Source of the DNA: a virus
DNA: 22,515 nt
Direction: 5' to 3' (one strand)
Virus record (IMG/VR): IMGVR_UViG_3300037170_000371
Coordinates: 1 to 22,515 of that record
Below are positions 1-8,780 of the stretch, piece by piece (within the stretch, counting starts at the first letter, position 1; every line of letters begins with the position of its first letter). The translations under genes and the position numbers were made by a program. Under the pieces are notes generated by a model. The model had not been told where the DNA came from, searched no databases, and saw only the letters and a program-made list of their open reading frames with translations.

Positions 1-3000
1 TTACAGAAACGTCGCGCGGCCAACATGCTTCGGTAGCGGCAACGGCCAACTGAACAGGCAGAGGTGGTCGAAGGCCCAGAAGCAAACGAGGGGAACGGAC
101 TGGTTCAGCACCTGAAGGAATTCGCTCGTCCACGGGCAGCCGCCATTGAACCACGGGATCAGGTACGCGGTCGCGGAGACCGGCCAACTGCCGGGCGTGG
201 TGACGGGGAATGCAATCGCGGCCTGTGCGTTCGTGAAGTTCCGATACGTCGCTCCCCACGACAGCGCCTCGATCTTCAGACGGTCAAGGCCCGAGCCTGT
301 CTGCGCCAGATACTGCGACGGCAGGTTGACGGCGCGGTTGAGCCGCCCGCCCTGCGGGTAGGGTACATCCGGCGTGTAGTAGCAGGTGGCGAAGTTCACG
401 TCGAAGGGCCAGAGCAGTTCGAACTTCGCGCCGGAATAAGTGGCCAGGACCGCCGTTCGGATCGCGTCGATGTGGCTCTTGATCAGACTGGCGAGGAAGT
501 TCGTATCCGCCGATCCGTTGACGGTGGGATCGTCATCCTGCGTGTAGAACGCGGCGAGCGATCGGCCCAGCGCGGTTAGGGCGGCTTGCGCGGTGTATGC
601 GTCGTAGTAGGCCATCCCGCCGCCGCTGCACGTCCCGGTTCCGCCAACGTAGTTGCCGTTCCCGCTTGAACCGTTGAGAGTGAAGTGGGTCGTGTCGGTG
701 ACGGTGATCGTCTGGTCCCCGTTCGCTGCCGTGTTGCCCTGAACGCCAGCGAGGATCGCGCTCTGGCCGGTGGAGAAGCCGTGCGGGGCCACCGTACCGA
801 TTGAAATCGGCGACGTCCAACTCGCGTATCCCACCGCGAGATTCTGCACCGCGCTGAAGTACCACCACAGCACCTCGCCGAACTGAAGCCACGGCGTGAG
901 GCCGGCGGCGCTTATGATTCCAGCCGCCTGCTTGTAGCATGCCGCCAAGTAGGGCGTCACGGTGGACGGATTGAACGTGCATTGCGTGGTCTGAAGATCT
1001 ATGAACGTCGCGTCGCCCACGCTGGGCGTGTAGCCGCCCGAGATCAGCGTCGTGAGCTGATAGTGATTCGCGTCGGTGACGGTGATCGCCCAAACGCCGG
1101 ATTGCGTTGAGCCAGCAACGTGAACGGTGTTCCCGGTGATGTACCCGTGCCCGGTTTGCTGGATCGTGATGGGGCTGGACCCGCTGACTGCCTCGACGAA
1201 GCCGCCGCCCCAACTACCGAAGCCAGTATCGGTCAGGGCCTGGTTGCCGTTGGCGAAGCGTTGTGCCCATGCGCCAGCCGCAGTGTTGGCGTCAGGCGGC
1301 GCGAGCAGTTCCTGCGAGAACGAAACGGTCATCGTCTGGCCAGCGGCATGCACCTGCGCGCAGAAGTCCGTCAGATAGTCCGTGAACGCTCGATTGAGCG
1401 GCTGGGTTTGCGACGCGTCCACCTGCCAGACGCCCTCGTTGCCCGCCTCGACGTCGCCGCTGGTGGTGATCGAGCCAGTGGACGGATTCGCGCCCGCCGC
1501 GCCCGTGCCCGCCGCGTAGCTGGAAGAGAATGTGAAGCCGCTGACCGGACTCAGGCAGGTAACCGTGAACTGGCCAGCAGTGCCGGTCGGTGCTGCACAA
1601 ACACCGATGAACAGCGCGTTGATCGCGTTAACGAAGCGTTGCGCCAGCGTGGATACGGTGTCGTTCGGATACACGGCCGCCCCGAAGGACGTGCCGCCCA
1701 CCGTCAAAAAGATCGCGTCGCCGTCGCCGAACAGAGATCCGAGATTGAAGCCGCTCGACCCCGCCGAGATCGTGACGGTGGCCTGATGTAAATTGCCGCC
1801 CGACCGGACGCGCTTCAACGCGAAGAAGACGCCGGAGTAGAAGTCGATGTCACCGGCGAATCCGGCCTTGCTCAGAATCCAGAATGCACGCGCGGGCGCG
1901 ACGGCGTAGGTCTGGGCGGTATCGAAGTCGCAGGCGCAGTTGACGTTCGGATAGGTCGTCGCGGGTGACTGCACATCGGACAGAACCGCAGCCTGCAAAT
2001 AGTCGAAGATGCAAGTTGTGCCAGTGGAGAGCGAGTTGTGTGTGCTCGATACCGTGAGTACCACTACGTGCGTGCCCGGCGCGACGCTCGATGCGATGAG
2101 GCGGCGGGTTTGAATCGGCGAACCAGTGTCCGCGTAGGTATCCACCGTCGGCTGCGCTGTGCCGTCAAGCGTGGTGGTCAGTTCGCCGCCCGCTGAAGTA
2201 AGCGATGTGCCGACGTAGAGGTTGTGCGTGTACTGGCATGAGTACGTGACCGTCACGTGGTCGGTCGGGTTCGCGGAGATCTGCGCGAAGCCACCGAGGT
2301 AGAAGCCTGCCTGCTGGCTCCAGCCCGTGCCCGTGAAGCTCGCCCAGAAGTCGCGGCTGCCGACCGTCACACTTCCCGGCCCCGCAATCTTCAACGGCAG
2401 GACGCTGCTGGGATCGGACAAGGTCCAGTTGGTGAACACCGCGCTCCAGGTGCCCGGCTGATAGGCGACCAGCGTGGGATTGACGGACCCGGAATCGTAA
2501 TTCAGCGCGGGAGCGAAGGTGAGCCACGCCTGGCGCAGCGAGTAGATTCCGTTTGCCGTGAAGTCGATGTGGAAATGGACGGAGGACGGGTCCGCGCCGC
2601 CAGTCAGTTTGGACGCACCCGCTGGCGTCAGATACGTGCTTGATGTCTTGTGCATCTCCAGCAACTCGATTGAGTTGCCGTCTCGGCCGCCGCCGGGCGC
2701 GAGGTAATTGACGCCGGTTTGCGTGCCTGCCGATGTCGTGAGGGTGACCGATGTCGGCGACACCACCGAGGCGATAGCGTATGTGGCCCCGTTGATGATG
2801 ATGGGGTCACCGGTTTGCGATCCGAGGAAGTTCTGGCCCGACGAGAACGATACTGACGTGCCCGAGGTGTTGACCGTCCCGTACCGCGCCGCGTACACGG
2901 TGAAGGTGGCACCGCTCACTGTCGCCATGAGCGCGGTCGTCGGCCCTATTGAGTTCCAGTTGGTCCCGTTGATGTACGAGGCCATCACCGCTGCGATGTA

Positions 3001-3786
3001 TTGCGGAGGATTGGTTGCCAGCCACATCTGCGTGGAGCCGTTGCCATCGGACGCGCCGACCGTGATGAGCGCACCCGTGTTCGCCTTTACGCTAAGCGTC
3101 ACGCTGTTGCTCGACGCTGAAGCGTAACAATTGGGATCGGCGGACGCGGCGGCAGCCAGTCCCGAAGCGATGGCTGCGCCGGACGAACCGCCCGACGTGG
3201 CTTCCGTGAAGGTGTAAGTGCTCGATCCGATGGTGAGCGTGTGGGTTCCCGCCGGATGCCCACCGTAAAACGAAAAGGTCACCGGGTTCGGATTGCCCGG
3301 CACGATGAAGTCGTAAACGACGTTGCTCAGATAGACGAGTTCGATCCGGTCGTATCCTACCGGCGAACCATTCACGGTGAACGTCGCGGAGGCCGCTGCC
3401 ATACCGGCAGCCGAAGTCGCCATGGGCTGCAACGAGACGGTGCCCGGCGATTCGGATTTCGTGATGTAGCTGATCGCGCCCCACGGAACCGACTGGTATT
3501 TGCGGCTGACCGGGTTCTGCGCGTTGGTGATCGCAAGATCGAAATCGAGCGTGACTCCGTTGAGCGAGAAGTCGGGAAGATACCTCGTGGTGAACAGGTG
3601 CCCGAACTGATCGTCGGCATCGAACAGCACGAGCACGGCGAAGTCCGCCTGATCGCTGAAGACGCCGCTGACCGTGAAGCCCGAGGCCGAGGCGTTGTTG
3701 AGCGATGCGGCGCATCCGCGGCGGTCGAAGCCACGCAGGTACAGCGTCCGGTGAGGCTCCAGTTTGTGGATGGCTTCCGTGGGCAC
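1..3786 (-). CDS. Large terminal tail protein, possible non-contractile tail sheath / TIM-barrel type
   Basis: This 1261-residue protein is the last gene of the tail module in the window. The GTG start at 3786 lies 5 bases past the hub gene's TAG and is chosen because the open frame upstream encodes only Arg/His-rich shadow sequence. A weak AGGA precedes it. The N-terminus (LEPHRTLYLRGFDRRG, then DFAVLVLFDADDQFGH) is a conserved-looking virion domain. The middle is Gly/Ser/Thr-rich beta sequence, including two related beta modules. The last ~200 residues contain spaced strands (KFELLWPFDVN, RLKIEALSWGA, VCFWAFDH) that look like a TIM-barrel or glycosidase-like fold. From memory, proteins with these N- and C-terminal motifs in Acidobacteria are annotated as non-contractile tail sheath proteins. 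That name is a recollection and not shown here. A receptor-binding or glycan-degrading tail protein is the alternative. Tail protein is near certain; the exact role is not. Confidence 0.75.
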   Translation of the reverse strand: MPTEAIHKLEPHRTLYLRGFDRRGCAASLNNASASGFTVSGVFSDQADFAVLVLFDADDQFGHLFTTRYLPDFSLNGVTLDFDLAITNAQNPVSRKYQSVPWGAISYITKSESPGTVSLQPMATSAAGMAAASATFTVNGSPVGYDRIELVYLSNVVYDFIVPGNPNPVTFSFYGGHPAGTHTLTIGSSTYTFTEATSGGSSGAAIASGLAAAASADPNCYASASSNSVTLSVKANTGALITVGASDGNGSTQMWLATNPPQYIAAVMASYINGTNWNSIGPTTALMATVSGATFTVYAARYGTVNTSGTSVSFSSGQNFLGSQTGDPIIINGATYAIASVVSPTSVTLTTSAGTQTGVNYLAPGGGRDGNSIELLEMHKTSSTYLTPAGASKLTGGADPSSVHFHIDFTANGIYSLRQAWLTFAPALNYDSGSVNPTLVAYQPGTWSAVFTNWTLSDPSSVLPLKIAGPGSVTVGSRDFWASFTGTGWSQQAGFYLGGFAQISANPTDHVTVTYSCQYTHNLYVGTSLTSAGGELTTTLDGTAQPTVDTYADTGSPIQTRRLIASSVAPGTHVVVLTVSSTHNSLSTGTTCIFDYLQAAVLSDVQSPATTYPNVNCACDFDTAQTYAVAPARAFWILSKAGFAGDIDFYSGVFFALKRVRSGGNLHQATVTISAGSSGFNLGSLFGDGDAIFLTVGGTSFGAAVYPNDTVSTLAQRFVNAINALFIGVCAAPTGTAGQFTVTCLSPVSGFTFSSSYAAGTGAAGANPSTGSITTSGDVEAGNEGVWQVDASQTQPLNRAFTDYLTDFCAQVHAAGQTMTVSFSQELLAPPDANTAAGAWAQRFANGNQALTDTGFGSWGGGFVEAVSGSSPITIQQTGHGYITGNTVHVAGSTQSGVWAITVTDANHYQLTTLISGGYTPSVGDATFIDLQTTQCTFNPSTVTPYLAACYKQAAGIISAAGLTPWLQFGEVLWWYFSAVQNLAVGYASWTSPISIGTVAPHGFSTGQSAILAGVQGNTAANGDQTITVTDTTHFTLNGSSGNGNYVGGTGTCSGGGMAYYDAYTAQAALTALGRSLAAFYTQDDDPTVNGSADTNFLASLIKSHIDAIRTAVLATYSGAKFELLWPFDVNFATCYYTPDVPYPQGGRLNRAVNLPSQYLAQTGSGLDRLKIEALSWGATYRNFTNAQAAIAFPVTTPGSWPVSATAYLIPWFNGGCPWTSEFLQVLNQSVPLVCFWAFDHLCLFSWPLPLPKHVGRATFL
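630..1176 (-). repeat. Two diverged beta-module repeats inside the terminal tail protein
   Basis: Two protein-level repeats are encoded at about 1029-1176 and 630-812. The first reads GHGYITGNTVHVAG, then WAITVTDANHYQL. The second reads PHGFSTGQSAILAGVQGNTA, then QTITVTDTTHFTLNGS. The shared pattern is HG[YF]xTG, VAG, ITVTD and a Gly-rich end. This is a common module in phage tail proteins. It probably forms a small beta-sandwich used for structural spacing or carbohydrate contact. The copies are too diverged to be a DNA repeat. Boundaries are approximate. Confidence 0.6.
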
Positions 3787-3791
3787 GGGTC

Positions 3792-6700
3792 CTATGACAG
3801 CGCGAGGGTGAGGTCGGACCCGGGGAAGGTTGTGCCGACAGCGGTGATGTTGATGATGACCGGTGTCTCGGCACCAATCCCTGGCGTGCCTGTGGCGGAC
3901 CCGGTCGTGGAGCCTGCCGTGATCGTCACCGTAAACAGCAGCGTGCTTCCCGCATAGATCTGGATGACGAGATCTGCGCCGACGGGCGCCTGCTTGACCA
4001 TGCACGTGACGCCGTTCTGCAACGAGACGGCGGAAGTGTAGAACGCCGCCGGTCCGAGATTGCTTCCGATGGCGAGGGTGCCCGGAATTGAGATTTTCAT
4101 CGCGCCCGACGGCGAGCCGACCACGCCATAGATCCAGTCTTCGCGGAAAGGCTGGTCGCCGTCCGGGGATTCGTTGCCGTTCACGTCCACGGTGAACCCG
4201 GCAATCAGCATGGCCTGCTCGATGAAGTTGGCGGTCGGCACCGAGAGGCTCACCGGTGTCAGCGGGTTCGCGTTGTCGATGCTGGTCGAATCCGCCGTGA
4301 AGGCCCACGCAGGCGCTTCGACGATCCAGATCGATGTGTCATCCATCAGTAGTGGCGGCTGGAAGGTCAACTGGGTCGATGTGTTCGCCGTGATCGTGCT
4401 GGGCGTCTGGCCGCGACCGGTACCGGCGATCACGCGAATGAGATTCCCCACCTCCACGCCGGGCGTCATGCCGCTGTAGCTGTAGGTGACGTTCTGATAG
4501 CCGGGGTCGGTGATCTGGGTGACGGAGGCCGGTGTGCTCGAAAGGCCCGACGCTTTGTTGCGAACGACCACTGCGTCGCCCACGTTCACGATCCCGGTCG
4601 GGTCCCGATCCAGCGTGAGCGTTCCGGTTGACGGCACGTGCGCGGTGATGTTGAAGCTGGCAAACGGCGTGCTCCCGTCGGGCCTGCCGATCAGGGAGAG
4701 CTTTCTTCCGGTGAAGTTGTATGGAGTGGACGAAGTATCGATCAGTTCGTCAGAGACGAGCGTGCTGGTCGAGACGCTGGTGACCGCGATGCCCGCCACG
4801 CCAGCGTGTATCAGCAGCTTGGCCTTGATGCGAACCTTCCCGACATAGGGCGATGGCAACGCCCACGTCGAGCGCAGCACCGGGCCGCCGAACGTGATCG
4901 ACCCGGGCGTGTAGATATCGCCCGTACCAGCGGTCAATGTGCCGGTTGCCTGCGCACAGATCAGGTCGGGCTGCGTTCCGACGAACAACACGTAAGAAGC
5001 GAGGCCCGCGACTGCTGGCCATGTGATGTTGTCGAGCGTGAACGTGCCGCCCGACGCCGTCCCGGTTCCGATGAAGGCGATGTTGGATGGAACCGAAGGA
5101 ATGCCGTTCGAATCGATGGCGCAGACTGCAACCCACAGGGTGATGTCGGCCGGCAGCGAACCTCCCGTTGTGCCCTGCGAGATCGATCCAATGCCGGGCG
5201 CTCCGGCTCCGGTGGCGCTGAACTCGTTCACTGGAAGCTTGCCGGTGAGTATTAGGCTCGCCAGCGCGCTGCCGTCGGCGAGCGTGGTGTATTCCTGATC
5301 GGAATCGAACGTCCACTCGCCGGGGAACAGCGCATCGCTCGAAGATGCCTGCACCTGGTACGGTGCCCACACCGGCCCGAGAGGTATTTGGTAGAATAGC
5401 GCAGGCATGGGCGCAGGAACCACGTCCATCGGCTTCGGCCCGACATCGAGGTCGTACATAGAAGCCGTGACGGTCTGGGCCTCGATCTGCACCGACCAGT
5501 CCTTCTTCAGGCTCCAGCGCTGGATGCGGAAGCACATCGTGATCACCTGGAAAGGCAGGCCGCTTCCGCTCGGCGGCGCTGGCGACGTGGTGATCGTCGA
5601 GCCATCGCTGGCGACAGCGGTGATCGTCACTTGGGAGCCGCCGATCAGGATCACCTTGTTGACCAGTTCCGAATCGCCCGTTGAGGTTCCCGCATAGGTC
5701 CACGTATCGCCGCTCACCCATGTGGCCGTGCTGCCGGAGACGTTGCAGGTGCCGTGGACGCCGGGAATCTCCGGGTGCGTCATCGACACCACCTGCCCGA
5801 CCTCATTGCCAAGGCCCAGCAAGGTGGTCTGCCATGCCGCCGTTCGCGCGTCGCGCCACTCCGCAGGAGTCACGCCGCCGACCTCTTCGCGCGTGCGTGT
5901 GGCCGCGATCCGAAGGGCCTGGCTCAGCGTCGAGCATCCCACCGAATGCATCTGGGTCGTGAGCGGAGACCCGGCGCGTCCGTAGTAGGCTGCGTGGCTC
6001 TTGTCGCAATACTCAGCCGTGTTCGCCTGGTATTGATAGGCAACGTCTGCGAACGAAATCACGAGGTGCTCGAAGCCAGACTGAATCGGCGTGAGGCGCA
6101 GGGTTTGAAACAGCGAGTTGGCGAGCGTATAAGCATCCGCCGCACTGGCGTTGATCCGGCACCCAAGTTTCAGTTGTCCGAACTCCCAGGTGTAGAAGCC
6201 CAGACAGCAATTGAGCACTTCGGTCATCCAGTCGCGAAACGGTTTCTGGCTGCTGAGGATTCCCTGAAACTGGAACTGCGTCTCGGTCCCGCCGCCGAGG
6301 ATTGCCGCTACGTTGTCGGCTGCGATCTCGGCCGCGCCGCTACCGTCGCCCACAATCAGCGACGGCAGCACGAACGTGGCGAGTTGGGCGGAAGACGCCG
6401 GGCCGGAGCCGCCAGCGGGGTTCGAGCCGGTGGACGGGTCGCCATACAAACCCATCGCGCGCAGCAGCATGTTCACTGCAATCCAAAACGGATTGATCAG
6501 TCCTCTCAGCGCCGTCCGGTTGCCGCTCTGGTCCCATGTCCAGCCCCACATTCCGTAATCAATCGGAACGGTCATCTGGTGCTGGTCGGGCGTGCTCGGC
6601 TGAATCGTGGTGGACTTGACGATGCGGATCTCGCACGCAGCCGTGCCCGCCGCGTAGACGTTCGGCTCCCAGACTTGCGGCGACCCTTGCCCTAGCGAGA

Positions 6701-8201
6701 AGTAATCGTTGGTGGAAACCGCTGGGTCGCTGCCGTAGACGTACCGCAGCCCGTATCCCGGCTGGTATTTCGTGATGTTCAGGTTGCCATTCACCTGAAG
6801 ACCCTGCCAGAGATAGCCATCGACCATCGGAGCCACCACGTACCGGTAGCCGTCGGCATTCGTGACGACCATCGACGCCGTGAATCCGCCCAGAGGCCCG
6901 GCTCCGAGAATGCCGAGCGAATCTGCATAGCCCGATTCATCGCGGTAGTCCACCATCATCGCGGTAGCGAGGAAAGCGAAGAGCGGATTGCCGCCGCTGT
7001 TGCACCAGATCTCCGGGAGCGCCAGCCCCCAGACCGTATCCGAAATGATCGAGGTTGCCGTGACAGTGTTGCGGCCGAAGCCGAGGAAGCCGGTGGAATC
7101 GTCTTTGATGACGACGCCCTGCGGGTCGGCCTGGTGCCCGCCGAAGTATGGCGACATGCCGTGCACCTGGCAGCCGTTCGCCGATTCGAGGTAATAGTCG
7201 CAACTGGTGGGATCGCCGCCCGCCGCCGTCACCGCCGCGCTGCTGTGGCCTCGTGTGGCCCACGGGCAGTTGACGCCGTCGTTGTAGGTCTTCCAGCACT
7301 GGCGGCTCACCTGCCGCTCCGGGTACTGATTCATGATCTGGAAGAAGCCATCGGAGCATGTCACCGGGAAAACGGGCGTGCCGTCGCTGGTGAAGTTCTG
7401 GATGACGCCCGCCCAGAGTTGGAGCAGAATCCCGGAGTTGACGTGGAACAGGCAGAGGTCGATTTCGGCGTACTTCAGGTCGGTGTCGTTGGCGAGTTGC
7501 GTCATCACGCGGTCGCCGTTGCCGAACGTGAAGCGGACGTTGTCCGAGGTGCCTTTGATGTCCTGGGAAATCAGGACGTCAGAGCCGGGCTCGCCGATTG
7601 AGATCAGGCGCGGCAGGTAGAGTTGCCCGCCTATCGTGACACGCCGGTCCGAGAGATAAATGTCCGGCACCGCGGATTCGCGCACGCGGATATGGAGCAG
7701 CGGTATGATCTGCTGGACTTCCGAAAGCAGCGCCGTCGAGAGCGTGCTCGACGGGAACCGCGTGCAGGTGGAACTGATCGTGTAGGAAGGTGCTGCTGTT
7801 GGATCGACGACCTCGATCAAGTTCAATCCGACCTGCACCGCGTTGCGCAGGTATTCGAACGAGACCGGCACCTGCTCGAACGTCACGAGCACGCTGCTGG
7901 TCGTTCCATCGGGGCTGGGGACGGTGTAGGTGAACGCCTTCCACGGCCCCTGCATCGACTCCCAGAAAGCTTTAAGCTGGTTGGCTTCGGTCCAGCCGAG
8001 GTTCGGACGTTTGAACTGGAACTTGCGCGGGCCGATGCCGACGTAATACCGCTGCTCCTGCTTCGCGTCGAGGCTGCCGAAGCGGTGGACGATCACCGGG
8101 CGCTCGACGGAGAATCCGAATGGGTATTGTGTCGTGAGCGGAAATGTCTGGCCGGAGTTGATCACCGTGGGGACGGTGATGCGACCGATGGTATCGGACA
8201 T
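3792..8201 (-). CDS. Fused tail hub protein (distal-tail domain, gpL-like Fe-S domain, hub and C-terminal beta domains)
   Basis: This 1469-residue protein combines roles that lambda splits among gpM/gpL/gpJ-like proteins. Residues ~35-135 resemble a distal-tail domain (FWESMQGPWKAFTYTVP, then NLIEVVDP). Residues ~170-360 resemble lambda gpL or a DUF2163-type baseplate protein. Their cysteines at 302, 312, 334 and 344 have spacing close to the four [4Fe-4S] ligands of gpL, and are followed by YFGGH where gpL has an FGGF-type motif. Residues ~640-900 look hub-like (FRDWMTEVLNCCLGFYTWEFG). The rest, ~960-1469, is FN3-like and other beta sequence, probably exposed at the tip. ATG at 8201 follows a distal-tail gene remnant by 18 bases, with only a weak AGGG as ribosome site. 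It should sit at the tail tip, binding tube and tape measure and organising adsorption. The fusion and Fe-S assignment are inferred from motifs. Confidence 0.82.
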   Translation of the reverse strand: MSDTIGRITVPTVINSGQTFPLTTQYPFGFSVERPVIVHRFGSLDAKQEQRYYVGIGPRKFQFKRPNLGWTEANQLKAFWESMQGPWKAFTYTVPSPDGTTSSVLVTFEQVPVSFEYLRNAVQVGLNLIEVVDPTAAPSYTISSTCTRFPSSTLSTALLSEVQQIIPLLHIRVRESAVPDIYLSDRRVTIGGQLYLPRLISIGEPGSDVLISQDIKGTSDNVRFTFGNGDRVMTQLANDTDLKYAEIDLCLFHVNSGILLQLWAGVIQNFTSDGTPVFPVTCSDGFFQIMNQYPERQVSRQCWKTYNDGVNCPWATRGHSSAAVTAAGGDPTSCDYYLESANGCQVHGMSPYFGGHQADPQGVVIKDDSTGFLGFGRNTVTATSIISDTVWGLALPEIWCNSGGNPLFAFLATAMMVDYRDESGYADSLGILGAGPLGGFTASMVVTNADGYRYVVAPMVDGYLWQGLQVNGNLNITKYQPGYGLRYVYGSDPAVSTNDYFSLGQGSPQVWEPNVYAAGTAACEIRIVKSTTIQPSTPDQHQMTVPIDYGMWGWTWDQSGNRTALRGLINPFWIAVNMLLRAMGLYGDPSTGSNPAGGSGPASSAQLATFVLPSLIVGDGSGAAEIAADNVAAILGGGTETQFQFQGILSSQKPFRDWMTEVLNCCLGFYTWEFGQLKLGCRINASAADAYTLANSLFQTLRLTPIQSGFEHLVISFADVAYQYQANTAEYCDKSHAAYYGRAGSPLTTQMHSVGCSTLSQALRIAATRTREEVGGVTPAEWRDARTAAWQTTLLGLGNEVGQVVSMTHPEIPGVHGTCNVSGSTATWVSGDTWTYAGTSTGDSELVNKVILIGGSQVTITAVASDGSTITTSPAPPSGSGLPFQVITMCFRIQRWSLKKDWSVQIEAQTVTASMYDLDVGPKPMDVVPAPMPALFYQIPLGPVWAPYQVQASSSDALFPGEWTFDSDQEYTTLADGSALASLILTGKLPVNEFSATGAGAPGIGSISQGTTGGSLPADITLWVAVCAIDSNGIPSVPSNIAFIGTGTASGGTFTLDNITWPAVAGLASYVLFVGTQPDLICAQATGTLTAGTGDIYTPGSITFGGPVLRSTWALPSPYVGKVRIKAKLLIHAGVAGIAVTSVSTSTLVSDELIDTSSTPYNFTGRKLSLIGRPDGSTPFASFNITAHVPSTGTLTLDRDPTGIVNVGDAVVVRNKASGLSSTPASVTQITDPGYQNVTYSYSGMTPGVEVGNLIRVIAGTGRGQTPSTITANTSTQLTFQPPLLMDDTSIWIVEAPAWAFTADSTSIDNANPLTPVSLSVPTANFIEQAMLIAGFTVDVNGNESPDGDQPFREDWIYGVVGSPSGAMKISIPGTLAIGSNLGPAAFYTSAVSLQNGVTCMVKQAPVGADLVIQIYAGSTLLFTVTITAGSTTGSATGTPGIGAETPVIINITAVGTTFPGSDLTLALS

Positions 8202-8219
8202 AGTGTTGGGTGCCCTGTT

Positions 8220-8285
8220 TCAGGCGACTTCGACGAGTTCGATCTGCGGAATGACGGGCCGGGCGAGGCTTCGAGCCAGTTCAGT
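8220..8285 (-). pseudogene. 3'-end remnant of a distal tail gene at the left cargo junction
   Basis: Minus-strand codons immediately after the cargo gene's TAG (8286-8288) read TELARSLARPVIPQIELVEVA and then TGA at 8220-8222. The ending IELVEVA-stop matches the end of the intact distal tail protein encoded at 11468-11890 (LARTNVQGLELVEVA-stop). At the DNA level the shared ELVEVA codons differ in every third position, so this is the tail of a diverged homologue and not a recent duplication. It is in the same frame as the upstream cargo gene, separated only by that stop. It has no start of its own. It is best read as a recombination scar left when the cargo operon entered or was exchanged here. 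Confidence 0.75.
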
Positions 8286-8780
8286 CTAGAGTTTGGTACG
8301 GTGCCGCCCTGTGCGGCCGTTGTAAACGTACTCAATCAACAGACGGCCCCGCACTCCTTGGGGAAACGCGTCTTGTTGCGGAAGCGACGACAGAGGGACG
8401 TAGCTGGCGATTTCTCTCTTGGGTGGGATGAGAACCGCCATATCCTTCCACTGGTCTCCGAATTTCACTTCGTACGCTCTACGATACTTTTGCGAACGGA
8501 GGGCGTTGGCGTAAACAGGAAGCCTGCCGGTATTCTCGAATACGCACCGAACAATAAAAAGCGCATCTGACCCATGGTTGTGAAATCGCAACCACAGGCA
8601 CGCCTTGTAGTGGTCGCCCGGGCCCTCGGCGTGAAAGGGTTCGAAGGACGATCCAATTCCGATGTCAGTCAGGTTGCGGGGCAGGAACTCGCCGACTCCA
8701 TTTACAATTCCTATGGCTCCCGCGGCCACGAGGCTTCCGAGCGCTCCGATACCGATTTCGACCAACGTATCTGAGCTCAA
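8286..8780 (-). CDS. Cargo protein A: small membrane-anchored hypothetical protein
   Basis: This 164-residue protein is not recognised. Residues ~5-30 are hydrophobic and glycine-rich (VEIGIGALGSLVAAGAIGIV), consistent with one N-terminal transmembrane helix. The remainder is a soluble, probably beta-rich domain (ACLWLRFHNHGSDALFIVRC, then GRLLIEYVYNG at the end). The start appears to be TTG at 8778-8780, which overlaps the TGA of the upstream gene by one codon's length (TTGA). A GGAG lies about 8 bases upstream. It is the last gene of the five-gene cargo operon. A membrane-tethered accessory or effector component is plausible, but no function can be assigned. Confidence 0.7.
   Translation of the reverse strand: MSSDTLVEIGIGALGSLVAAGAIGIVNGVGEFLPRNLTDIGIGSSFEPFHAEGPGDHYKACLWLRFHNHGSDALFIVRCVFENTGRLPVYANALRSQKYRRAYEVKFGDQWKDMAVLIPPKREIASYVPLSSLPQQDAFPQGVRGRLLIEYVYNGRTGRHRTKL

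Noticed and set aside
3787-4308. In-frame 174-codon upstream extension of the terminal tail protein.
   Set aside because: It overlaps the hub gene's coding end and encodes Arg/His-rich sequence typical of a shadow frame. Homology-like sequence begins only after 3786.
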